Shown here one piece after another: positions 1-5,430 of a DNA stretch of 8,034 nucleotides. Position 1 is the stretch's first letter. Every line of letters starts with the position of its first letter. The DNA comes from Micrococcales bacterium (GTDB taxonomy: Bacteria; Actinomycetota; Actinomycetes; Actinomycetales; Dermatophilaceae), in assembly GCA_003157445.1 (NCBI GenBank), contig PMJN01000134.1, positions 12,237-20,270 on the forward strand, written 5' to 3'. The notes beneath the pieces are model-generated. The model was given only the letters and a program-made list of their open reading frames with translations, did not search any database and was not told the origin of the DNA. The position numbers were made by a program, and so were the translations under genes.

Positions 1-351
1 GACCGCGCCGGGTTCGATACGCCGGAGTTGACCCTCGCTGCGGTGCCGGCGACCGCCTGGGGCTCGTGGCGCCGAGGGCTCTTGACCAACTTGCTCAATC
101 CCAAGATCGGTGCGTTCTACGTCGCGGTGCTTCCCCAGTTCATCCCAGCCGGCACGTCCCACCTCGCTGTCGGGTTACTTCTCGCGCTGGTGCACGACGT
201 CGAAGCCATGTTGTGGTTCACCGCGATAATCTTCGGCGCCCACTCGGCGCGCCGCCTCCTCGCTGCCAGATCGGCAAAGCGAGCAATCGATGGCGTGACG
301 GGCACGGTACTTGTCGGATTCGGTCTGAGGCTGGGCTTGTCGACGAAGTAG
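1..351 (+). CDS. LysE/RhtB-family amino-acid exporter, C-terminal part (5' end outside window)
   Basis: The reading frame is open from base 1 to the TAG at 349-351 and gives 116 residues. It carries the family hallmark NLLNPKIGAFYVAVLPQFIP (about residues 31-50), in which the Asn-Pro-Lys stretch and the following membrane helix are typical of LysE/RhtB translocators. Further hydrophobic segments follow (VGLLLALVHDVEAMLWFTAIIF and the last 20 residues), matching the final three helices of a protein normally about 200-210 residues long. Roughly the first 90 residues lie upstream of the window. LysE/RhtB proteins export amino acids or related small molecules across the cytoplasmic membrane; the substrate cannot be told from this fragment. 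An internal ATG/TTG start is unlikely because the frame and family similarity run to the window edge. The next gene on the same strand begins 377 bp downstream, so co-transcription is not obvious. Confidence 0.85.
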   Translation, partial: DRAGFDTPELTLAAVPATAWGSWRRGLLTNLLNPKIGAFYVAVLPQFIPAGTSHLAVGLLLALVHDVEAMLWFTAIIFGAHSARRLLAARSAKRAIDGVTGTVLVGFGLRLGLSTK

Positions 352-466
352 CCGGCCACCCAACCGAGGCCGTCAAGGATCGACCAATCGACCACTGGGG
401 TCACAACGGCAGGTGCGCCGAGACTCAGCGTCGGCGTCCGCAAAGGAGAGCAACGCTGACAGCGCT

Positions 467-480
467 ACTACTTCGGTAGT
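467..480 (+). promoter_or_regulatory. Small hairpin with cTTCGg tetraloop (ACTAC/GTAGT dyad) upstream of the cyclase gene
   Basis: ACTAC (467-471) and GTAGT (476-480) are perfect reverse complements around TTCG. As RNA this is a 5-bp stem closed by the very stable C(UUCG)G loop; as DNA it is a short dyad that could bind a dimeric repressor. A second weak stem, CGGGC (511-515) with GCCCG (524-528), lies 30 nt further on. No T-run follows either one, so neither is a standard intrinsic terminator. The remainder of 352-728 shows no convincing gene, no recognisable riboswitch core, and only a trivial tandem 8-mer (ATCGACCA twice, 379-394). The function is unknown; leader structure or operator are both possible. 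Confidence 0.3.
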
Positions 481-719
481 CCGGCCGCCAAACCCGTCAC
501 AGGATGACACCGGGCAGTTCTTCGCCCGTGGCAGGTGTGTGGCGCAGGAACCCCGACATATCGGGTCGAAGTCGGATGTCGACAAGTTCTGGTTCGCTAT
601 CCCCCAAACGGCTCAGAAATCGCACCCGGTCTCCCGAAGCAAACCCCTGTATGGGGAGGCAACCGCGAGGAAACTTGGAAGTGCCCACCAGGCATGGCAG
701 GCCCAGCACCAAGGACCGC

Positions 720-727
720 GGAGGAAG
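720..727 (+). promoter_or_regulatory. Ribosome binding site deciding the GTG start of the PAS-GGDEF gene
   Basis: GGAGGAAG sits just before the GTG at 729. The spacing is short (4 nt after GGAGG), but this is the strongest Shine-Dalgarno match near the 5' end of the PAS domain. The frame stays open upstream to an ATG at 504. The 75 extra residues that start would add are rich in Ser, Arg and Pro and resemble no domain, so the GTG is preferred. Confidence 0.65.
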
Positions 728-728
728 C

Positions 729-1691
729 GTGGACAAGAAGTTCTACCAAGACTTGCTCGACAACGTCTCTGATGGCGTCTACTTCGTCAACTTGGACCGG
801 CGCATCACGTACTGGAACAGGGGCGCGGAGCGCATCAGCGGTTACGGCGCCCACGAAGTGCTGGGCCACAGTTGCGCGGAGGGGCTCCTGCGCCACGTCA
901 CGGACAGTGGTCAGCAGCTATGTCGGCTCGGATGTCCACTGCTGGCGGTGATGGATGACGGCAAGCCCCGCGAGGCCGACGTCTTCATGCACCACAAAGA
1001 CGGACATCGCGTCCCGATCACGGTACGGGGCCAAGCCCTACGGTCCCCCGATGGACAGATCATCGGCTCTGTCGAGGTCTTCCATACCCGAGGAACCAAT
1101 CCGTTCGCGGCCCTGCACCGGGACCGCAAGGACGACTCGTTGGATACCGTCACGGGGCTGGCTCCGCGCCGTTTCGGTGAACTGCAACTGAAGGCCATGA
1201 CCCAGGCGGTCGCCGAGCAGACCACCACGCTCGGCGTGCTGTACATCGACGCGGACCACTTCAAAGACGTCAACGACACGTTCGGGCACAAGACCGGCGA
1301 TGAGGTACTACGCATGGTCGGCCAGTCAATAGTCAACGGGCTGCGACGCGGTGACGTCCCGGTGCGATGGGGCGGTGAGGAGTTTCTGGCCCTGCTGCCC
1401 GGAACCGACCAAGCCGGGCTACGCGCCGCCGCCGAGCGGGTTCGCATGCTGGCTGAGAACTCCTGGATCCAAAAGGGTGAGGTACAGGTGCGGGTGACCA
1501 TCTCAGTGGGCGCCACGATGGCTGTACCGACCGAGACCGGCGACGACCTGGTTGATCGCGCTGACAAGTTCATGTATGCGAGCAAGCAGGGCGGCCGCAA
1601 CCGTGTCACGACAGACACAGGCGCACTCATCAGCAAAGCAGACCGACCCATCCTCGGCACCGCCGTCCCTTGGAAGACTGCGTCACCGTGA
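729..1691 (+). CDS. PAS-GGDEF diguanylate cyclase
   Basis: This 320-residue protein is predicted to be cytoplasmic; no membrane segment or signal peptide is visible. An N-terminal PAS sensor domain (about residues 5-120) includes SDGVYFVNLDRRITYWNRGA and a motif with three cysteines: C49, C65 and C69, the last two in LCRLGCPL. A GGDEF catalytic domain (about 135-300) follows. It makes cyclic di-GMP from two GTP. The key elements are present: metal-binding Asp174 in YIDADHFKDVND, FGHKTGD at 185-191, the active-site GGEEF at 215-219, and QGGRNRV near the end. An RxxD inhibitory site (R206-D209) lies exactly five residues before GGEEF, so product feedback inhibition is likely. No EAL or HD-GYP domain is attached. 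The signal is unknown; the cysteines suggest redox or metal sensing, which is inference. No partner gene is adjacent on the same strand. Confidence 0.93.
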   Translation: MDKKFYQDLLDNVSDGVYFVNLDRRITYWNRGAERISGYGAHEVLGHSCAEGLLRHVTDSGQQLCRLGCPLLAVMDDGKPREADVFMHHKDGHRVPITVRGQALRSPDGQIIGSVEVFHTRGTNPFAALHRDRKDDSLDTVTGLAPRRFGELQLKAMTQAVAEQTTTLGVLYIDADHFKDVNDTFGHKTGDEVLRMVGQSIVNGLRRGDVPVRWGGEEFLALLPGTDQAGLRAAAERVRMLAENSWIQKGEVQVRVTISVGATMAVPTETGDDLVDRADKFMYASKQGGRNRVTTDTGALISKADRPILGTAVPWKTASP

Positions 1692-1916
1692 CCAAGAGCC
1701 GTCGTGGAGGCAACTACCCCCGCCATCGCCCAACTGTTATGGCCTGACCTGTCGTTGCGAATACCGGACCGAAGCGCCCGATGCCATCACGTTCGAGCAG
1801 TCTGGGGACGACACCTGGGCCTGGTGCACGTCCAGGAGTTCCTCGCCCGCGGCCTGGGACTTCTACGGCGACCGCCGCACCGAGAGATCACAATCTAAGA
1901 ACCCGCGGGACGGATA

Positions 1917-1937
1917 GGGCGCCCAATCTGGGCACCC
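1917..1937. terminator. Possible bidirectional terminator hairpin
   Basis: GGG-C-GCCCA (1917-1925) pairs with TGGGC-A-CCC (1929-1937) around an ATC loop, giving eight G/C-rich pairs with one C/A mismatch. It lies in the gap between two convergent genes, where a terminator is expected. There is no T-run on either side, so a classical intrinsic terminator is not shown. High-GC actinobacteria often have stem-loops without a U-tract at gene ends. Confidence 0.35.
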
Positions 1938-2021
1938 GATCGAATCCCAGTCGAGGAAGCGCCTGGAGGCAACAACGAGTCCGCTGCCCAGCCCCCGGTG
2001 CCCGATTGAACTCGCCATCGC

Positions 2022-2156
2022 CTAGCGGATGCTCGGCTCACGGATCGGGAACGAGGCTGCACTAGCCTGCTGCGACTTGCTGCGCCACAGCGCAGCTGTC
2101 GGGTGTAGTCCCCAGACGAGGAACCAGGGGTCCCAGAAGTACGTGTGCCAGGCCAT
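2022..2156 (-). CDS. Possible small aromatic-rich protein or remnant of a membrane protein
   Basis: An ATG at 2156-2154 opens a 44-codon frame ending in TAG at 2024-2022. The first half, MAWHTYFWDPWFLVWGL, is strongly hydrophobic and aromatic, with four Trp in 17 residues. It resembles the last membrane segment of an integral membrane protein more than random DNA; the second half is polar and basic. The start lies 40 nt after the stop of the ACT-domain gene on the same strand and has no Shine-Dalgarno sequence. A perfect 7-bp hairpin (2079-2096) falls inside it. I do not recognise the family. It may be a real tail gene of the operon, the 3' relic of a deleted gene, or chance. Confidence 0.3.
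   Translation of the reverse strand: MAWHTYFWDPWFLVWGLHPTAALWRSKSQQASAASFPIREPSIR
2079..2096. terminator. Perfect 7-bp hairpin with 4-nt loop
   Basis: GCTGCGC (2079-2085) and GCGCAGC (2090-2096) are exact reverse complements around CACA. The stem is six G/C pairs and one A/T pair. It lies about 100 bp past the stop of the minus-strand ACT-domain gene, and no T-run follows on either strand. It could help end the minus-strand transcript, or be incidental to the small reading frame that spans it. Confidence 0.3.
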
Positions 2157-2196
2157 CGCGTCTTTGTTCGGTGAGGGATCGTCAACTGACACAACG

Positions 2197-3099
2197 TCAG
2201 GAGGTCCGATGCCCCTCCAATGACGGCCAAGTGACATCGCGGGGAGGGGGTATGGCGGGGCGTCTCTGGGTGATTAGCGCGGCCTCGGCTATCTGCGCGA
2301 GCCTGCTGGCGCGCGCAGACTCGGCTGGGGTGAACGGTTCATTGGTGCGGGAGAAGACGAACAGGCCGGTCCACGGCGACGGGATCCGCAGCGTTGTTCC
2401 GTCGTCGGCTTCCCGATCGGAGCCGCCATGGGTTAGCTGCAGATGATCGGTGACGACTCGCGCGTTCAACATCTCTGCGACCGCCAGAGGCAACTCCTCG
2501 GGGTTGACGGCGACCCGGGCTGCAAGGGTGAGCGCCTTGGTCTGGCCGTCCACCAGAGCCAGCACTGTTGTCTGCCACACGTGAACGTCCACGCCACCAC
2601 CGCGGCGAACGGCGTGAAGCAGGTCCTCCTCGCGGAGGTGTCCAGCCGCCCCCACCACGATCTCGTCGCGGGCGCGATCCACCAGCGGGTGAACCTGAAG
2701 ATCCAGGATGGTGGCGCGCAAGGCAGCCATCTCGTGGGTAATCGCCTCTAGGGACCCGGGCTCGTTATCAAGCGTGACACGAATTCGCCAAAGTGACTCG
2801 GCCTCGTGGAGCTGCTCTCGGGCGTGCATGGCAGGGGCATGCAGCCACCGCCTCAGCAGGCGCATCGCGGACGGCTCGACAACCCAGATAACCAGGACGG
2901 TCGTGGTGATGGCCAGGATGGTCACGGTCAGCGCATAGGACGTGTGGAAGTCGATCACCAGGGCATGCAGGAGCAGCTCGATCGGAAAGACGGCGGTCAG
3001 CTTGGCAAGGGTCAGACGCAGTTTGCGCGGATGGGGAAGCCGGCCGCATTCCTCGCATGCCAACCCGGATGTGCCAGCGTTCGGCGCGGTGTGGTCCAT
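2197..3099 (-). CDS. Membrane-anchored ACT-domain protein with GAF-like C-terminus
   Basis: This is a 300-residue protein from the ATG at 3099. An in-frame GTG at 3120 and ATG at 3117 would add 7 residues but lack a ribosome binding site; AGG at a fair distance favours 3099. In order it has a short N-terminus with one CxxC (C15-C18), two membrane segments (about 33-50 and 57-75) ending in a basic RLLRRWLHAP stretch, and an ACT domain (about 104-178, WRIRVTLDNEPGSLEAI). The C-terminal region (about 200-290) ends in EPFTPAESARASRLAQIAEA, which resembles the end of a GAF domain. ACT domains usually bind amino acids and regulate enzymes; no enzyme domain is present here, so a sensory or regulatory role at the inner face of the membrane is inferred. 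The paired helices recall those found on some antibiotic-biosynthesis-monooxygenase-like proteins. The gene follows the broken marR on the same strand after about 350 bp. No specific gene name is recognised. Confidence 0.8.
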   Translation of the reverse strand: MDHTAPNAGTSGLACEECGRLPHPRKLRLTLAKLTAVFPIELLLHALVIDFHTSYALTVTILAITTTVLVIWVVEPSAMRLLRRWLHAPAMHAREQLHEAESLWRIRVTLDNEPGSLEAITHEMAALRATILDLQVHPLVDRARDEIVVGAAGHLREEDLLHAVRRGGGVDVHVWQTTVLALVDGQTKALTLAARVAVNPEELPLAVAEMLNARVVTDHLQLTHGGSDREADDGTTLRIPSPWTGLFVFSRTNEPFTPAESARASRLAQIAEAALITQRRPAIPPPRDVTWPSLEGHRTS

Positions 3100-3120
3100 T
3101 CCCCGAGCCTGTCCCATCAC

Positions 3121-3453
3121 TGTTGCGCGTTGGTTTCAAACGGATGAAGACGTCGAGTCCACGGACCCGCCAGGTGAAGCCCTCACCACAGGATCGGGAT
3201 GTAACTGGGCACAGGAAGAGTGTCCATCAGAATCTGCCCAATGCGCGTGTCGTCGCGTCGAGGTCGCGGTGGCCGCGGGCAGTCCCTGATCACCCGGTCG
3301 TTCCTTATCCGGCAAGACCGGCCCGCAACGTCTGTTCGATCATCGTTTCGGCCAGTGGTTAGTGACGCTAGGGGCCGCCCATTAATGCCCGACGCAGCCG
3401 GTTCAAGGCCTCGACCACCCCGACGAGGGAAGGTCCCCCGGGTCGTGACCTCT
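3121..3453. other. Intergenic region upstream of the ACT-domain gene
   Basis: No supported gene lies between the marR relic and the ACT-domain gene. Reading frames run through the stretch on both strands, but none has domain-like composition. The only structure noted is a 6-bp stem with a long loop, CCGGTC (3294-3299) with GACCGG (3316-3321). The promoter of the minus-strand ACT gene should be here, but no convincing -35/-10 pair was found by eye. Confidence 0.4.
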
Positions 3454-3981
3454 TCAGAGTCCCTGCGCAGCAGACTCGGAACCTGGGTCGCCATCCTTGG
3501 CGGACTCCGCCAAGTCGCCACCCACCTCATCAAGCACCCTGTCCAACAGCGTGCGCGTTTCCGCCGTCTCAAATGTCTTGAAGTGGCGTCCGAAGAAGTC
3601 CTCAAGGGCGGGACCGCTGACGGGTCCGCCTGCGTGAGAAGCTCCGCGGCCTCCTGGGTCAGCACGGCGTAGACGACGCGTCGATCTCCCTGTGAGAGGA
3701 CCCTCTCGGCGTAGCCGCGCCGTTCAAGCTGATCGACGATGCGGGTGACCAACGTGGTACTGATCGTGAGTCTGTCACCTGATCTCGCTCATCCGCAGTC
3801 TGCCCAGGGAAGAGTGCTTGAGCCCTGCGAGCTGGTCGAGCTCGGCAAGCGATGTACCAAGCTCGGCCGCAAGCCTGTTGCCGATCTGGGGCTGCACGAG
3901 ATTGCTGACCCGCAGCATGTCAGCCAGCAGCGCCCTGAAACCAAGCTCATCGGAGACCCTGTTGGTCCACGAACCGTCCAA
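3454..3981 (-). pseudogene. MarR-family transcriptional regulator with two compensating frameshifts
   Basis: Read across three segments, this encodes a nearly complete MarR-type winged-helix regulator of about 175 residues. Segment 1 (down to about 3778) gives the N-terminal dimerisation helix and start of the DNA-binding domain (RVSNLVQPQIGNRLAAEL, then RLRMSEI). It is stopped by a TGA created by one extra base; ignoring A3777 restores RMSEIRDRLTISTTLVTRIV. Segment 2 (about 3777-3630), in the shifted frame, gives the recognition helix and wing (VDQLERRGYAERVLSQGDRR). Near 3615-3635 a -1 change returns to the first frame, which gives segment 3 (GPALEDFFGRHFKTFETAET) and a TGA at 3456-3454. 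The start is uncertain: a TTG at 3981 is the only nearby in-frame candidate and has no ribosome binding site. The gene follows the M56 gene by about 60 nt on the same strand. It is either a young pseudogene or intact with two sequencing errors. Confidence 0.8.
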
Positions 3982-4043
3982 GGCGAGCGAGCGACGACCA
4001 CAACGGTCGTATGCCTGCGGCAGGTCCCGGTGGCCAGCGGAGG

Positions 4044-4931
4044 CTATCTCGTCGTCCACCCGGCGACGACGATGGAGATCGGAGCGCCCAGCGCCAAGGC
4101 CGCGAACCCGAACATCAGCAGGGACAGCAGAATGAGTGGCCGCTTGGCCTCATGCAGGAGGTCGAGCCGGATTCGCGCCGTCGAACAGCCCACTCCCATG
4201 GCCGCATCGGGTGCGGAGCTCCCGGCCATGGTGACCACGGCGCGTGCCACGACCACCGGGCCGACCGCCTTGACCGCCGACCGGTCGGCCAACACCTCTG
4301 CCAACAGCCGCACCTCACTCAGGGCCTCGGGGCTGCGCAAGATCGGCGGCAACGCCGTGTACATGACGCTGAAGAACTCGAGGATGAGGTCGTGACGTTC
4401 TCGTAGGTGTGCACGTTCGTGGGCCAGAACCGCCCCCACCTCCGCTGCTGACAGGGCATCGATCGTGCCCTGGCTGAGGACCACCCGGCTACGCAGGCCG
4501 GGCACGCAATATGCTGTGGGCATGGCGTGCTGCAGCACGCACAGCTGCGGGTCGCCGAGCTCGTTTCGTACTTCCGGAGCGTTTGACAGCAGGTCAACCA
4601 GATCGCGATGTCGTCGGCGCGTGGCACGCAGCCGGGTGCCGATCTGATGCCCGGAAACCAGGACGCGGGCGAGCATGAGCCCGCTGAGGACCGCACCTAC
4701 CGTGGCCAAGGCCCGAGCTGACCCGGGGCCTTCCATGGCTTCCTCGCCGATCTCCAGGAGGACTACCGGTGTGGCGGCGAGCGCACTGAGAACAGCGGCG
4801 ATGGTGACCGACTGCCAGATAACCAGGGCCGCCCGAGGAGCTCGGCGAAACGTAGTCATGCGCGCCAGCACACGAGGCACCGGCCAGGCGAGCACGAGGG
4901 CCAGTGCGACGAGGACAGTTGCGAAGATCAT
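4044..4931 (-). CDS. M56-family (BlaR1-like) membrane zinc metallopeptidase
   Basis: This 295-residue integral membrane protein has hydrophobic helices at about 1-19, 36-59, 74-93, 181-198 and 266-291. The zinc site is HERAH (171-175), a true HExxH, with likely third ligand Glu212 in AEVLADR. These are the hallmarks of the M56 peptidases that pair with BlaI/MecI repressors. In the staphylococcal BlaR1/MecR1 systems, a sensor signal activates the protease and leads to loss of the repressor. This protein lacks the C-terminal extracellular penicillin-binding domain of BlaR1 (which is about 600 residues), as is usual for actinobacterial members, so the signal is unknown. The gene lies 42 nt after blaI on the same strand. 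The ATG is chosen because the first helix begins at once; no Shine-Dalgarno sequence precedes it, and the upstream gap contains a strong inverted repeat. Confidence 0.9.
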   Translation of the reverse strand: MIFATVLVALALVLAWPVPRVLARMTTFRRAPRAALVIWQSVTIAAVLSALAATPVVLLEIGEEAMEGPGSARALATVGAVLSGLMLARVLVSGHQIGTRLRATRRRHRDLVDLLSNAPEVRNELGDPQLCVLQHAMPTAYCVPGLRSRVVLSQGTIDALSAAEVGAVLAHERAHLRERHDLILEFFSVMYTALPPILRSPEALSEVRLLAEVLADRSAVKAVGPVVVARAVVTMAGSSAPDAAMGVGCSTARIRLDLLHEAKRPLILLSLLMFGFAALALGAPISIVVAGWTTR

Positions 4932-4950
4932 TGGTGGGTGTTGGGGTTTC

Positions 4951-4979
4951 GTCTGACGCGGATCTCGGCCGCGTCAGAC
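4951..4979 (-). promoter_or_regulatory. Perfect 10-bp inverted repeat across the blaI stop codon
   Basis: GTCTGACGCG (4951-4960) and CGCGTCAGAC (4970-4979) are exact reverse complements separated by nine bases. On the minus-strand transcript the 5' arm contains the last codon and TGA stop of blaI, and the 3' arm ends 19 nt before the M56 start codon. The stem is G/C-rich and should be stable. It is followed by GAAACCCCAACACCC, with no U-tract, so it is not a standard intrinsic terminator. Plausible roles are an attenuator or RNA-stability element that lowers M56 expression relative to the repressor, or a protein-binding dyad. It could also shape translation of M56, which has no visible ribosome binding site. 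Confidence 0.6.
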
Positions 4980-5426
4980 TCTACGGAAGCGCCGGACCCC
5001 GACCGAGCTGCTGGTGCTGCCAGAGGTGGTCATGCTGCGCCGTTCGATCTCCGCCAGAGCAGCCTTGAGTTCATCGATCTCCTGCGGCGAGGCGTCATCG
5101 AGGAAGTGCAGCATGGCGCCCTTGCGGTCGCGCGCCTCGAGGTCGCCCAGCGTCTCGCGCATCGTCTGCGCGGTCAGCTCCTCACGGGTGCTGACGGGAG
5201 AGTACCGGTAGGCGCGGCCGTCGCGCTCCTGCATGACTAGCCGCTTCTTGGCCAACCGGTCGAGCACGGTCATAACGGTGGTGTAGGCCAGCTCACGCTG
5301 TGTGCCCACGGTTTCGTGGACCTCGCGGACAGTCAGAGAACCGCCGCCCGCCTCCCTATGGGTCCACAGGTGCTCCATTACGGCGCGCTCGAGTTCGCCG
5401 AGTCGGGTCACTGAGGAACGGGCCAT
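4974..5426 (-). CDS. blaI: BlaI/MecI/CopY-family transcriptional repressor
   Basis: This 150-residue regulator matches the usual size of 120-150. A winged-helix DNA-binding domain fills about residues 8-80: LGELERAVMEHLW, LTVREVHETV, then the recognition helix in LAYTTVMTVLDRLAKKRLV and the wing RDGRAYRYSPV. A C-terminal dimerisation helix region (about 85-130) includes MLHFLDDASPQEIDELKAAL. A Ser/Thr-rich and Arg-rich tail of about 20 residues follows. BlaI-family dimers bind operator dyads and are inactivated through the partner M56 protease, encoded 42 nt downstream. The ATG lies only 4 nt after the cydC stop codon and the upstream Shine-Dalgarno match is weak, so translation is probably coupled to cydC. 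The symbol reflects family membership; the target genes are not known here, though its own operon is a likely target. Confidence 0.92.
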   Translation of the reverse strand: MARSSVTRLGELERAVMEHLWTHREAGGGSLTVREVHETVGTQRELAYTTVMTVLDRLAKKRLVMQERDGRAYRYSPVSTREELTAQTMRETLGDLEARDRKGAMLHFLDDASPQEIDELKAALAEIERRSMTTSGSTSSSVGVRRFRRV

Positions 5427-5430
5427 GGTC

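Larger units (their letters stand above)
1692..2196. other. Convergent intergenic region of about 500 bp with hairpins and possible gene remnants
   Basis: This stretch separates the + strand cyclase gene from the minus-strand ACT-domain gene, whose 3' ends face each other. It holds two compact hairpins (1917-1937 and 2079-2096) and a short minus-strand frame rich in tryptophan (2022-2156). A + strand frame at 1704-1898 starts with GTG but has no ribosome binding site and no recognisable composition. No tRNA, insertion-sequence end or CRISPR repeat is visible. The mixed frames with occasional protein-like runs suggest degraded coding DNA, but this is inference. Confidence 0.5.

Noticed and set aside
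379..394. Tandem repeat ATCGACCA twice
   Set aside because: Two copies of an 8-mer with no further copies; not informative.
504..728. N-terminal extension of the PAS-GGDEF protein from the upstream ATG
   Set aside because: The 75 residues are Ser/Arg/Pro-rich without domain character, and a good ribosome binding site directly precedes the GTG at 729, where the PAS domain begins.
1704..1898. 64-codon + strand frame after the cyclase gene
   Set aside because: It has a GTG start without a ribosome binding site and a composition typical of unselected high-GC DNA; no family was recognised.
1921..1965. tRNA-like stretch with a T-loop-like CGAATCCC
   Set aside because: No acceptor stem, anticodon arm or full T arm can be formed; the region is better explained as a simple hairpin.
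2199..2223. AGGAGG followed by a four-codon + strand mini frame (ATG to TGA)
   Set aside because: A leader peptide would need a + strand gene downstream; only antisense sequence of the ACT gene follows, so this is most likely chance.
2252..2446. + strand frame starting after GGGAGGGG, with a signal-peptide-like N-terminus
   Set aside because: It lies fully antisense to the well-supported ACT-domain gene; the hydrophobic start is a by-product of the opposite-strand coding sequence.
3183..3453. Continuation of the shifted marR frame as a 189-residue protein
   Set aside because: Past about 3620 this frame loses all MarR character and becomes Arg/Pro-rich; the genuine C-terminus is in the other frame and stops at 3454.
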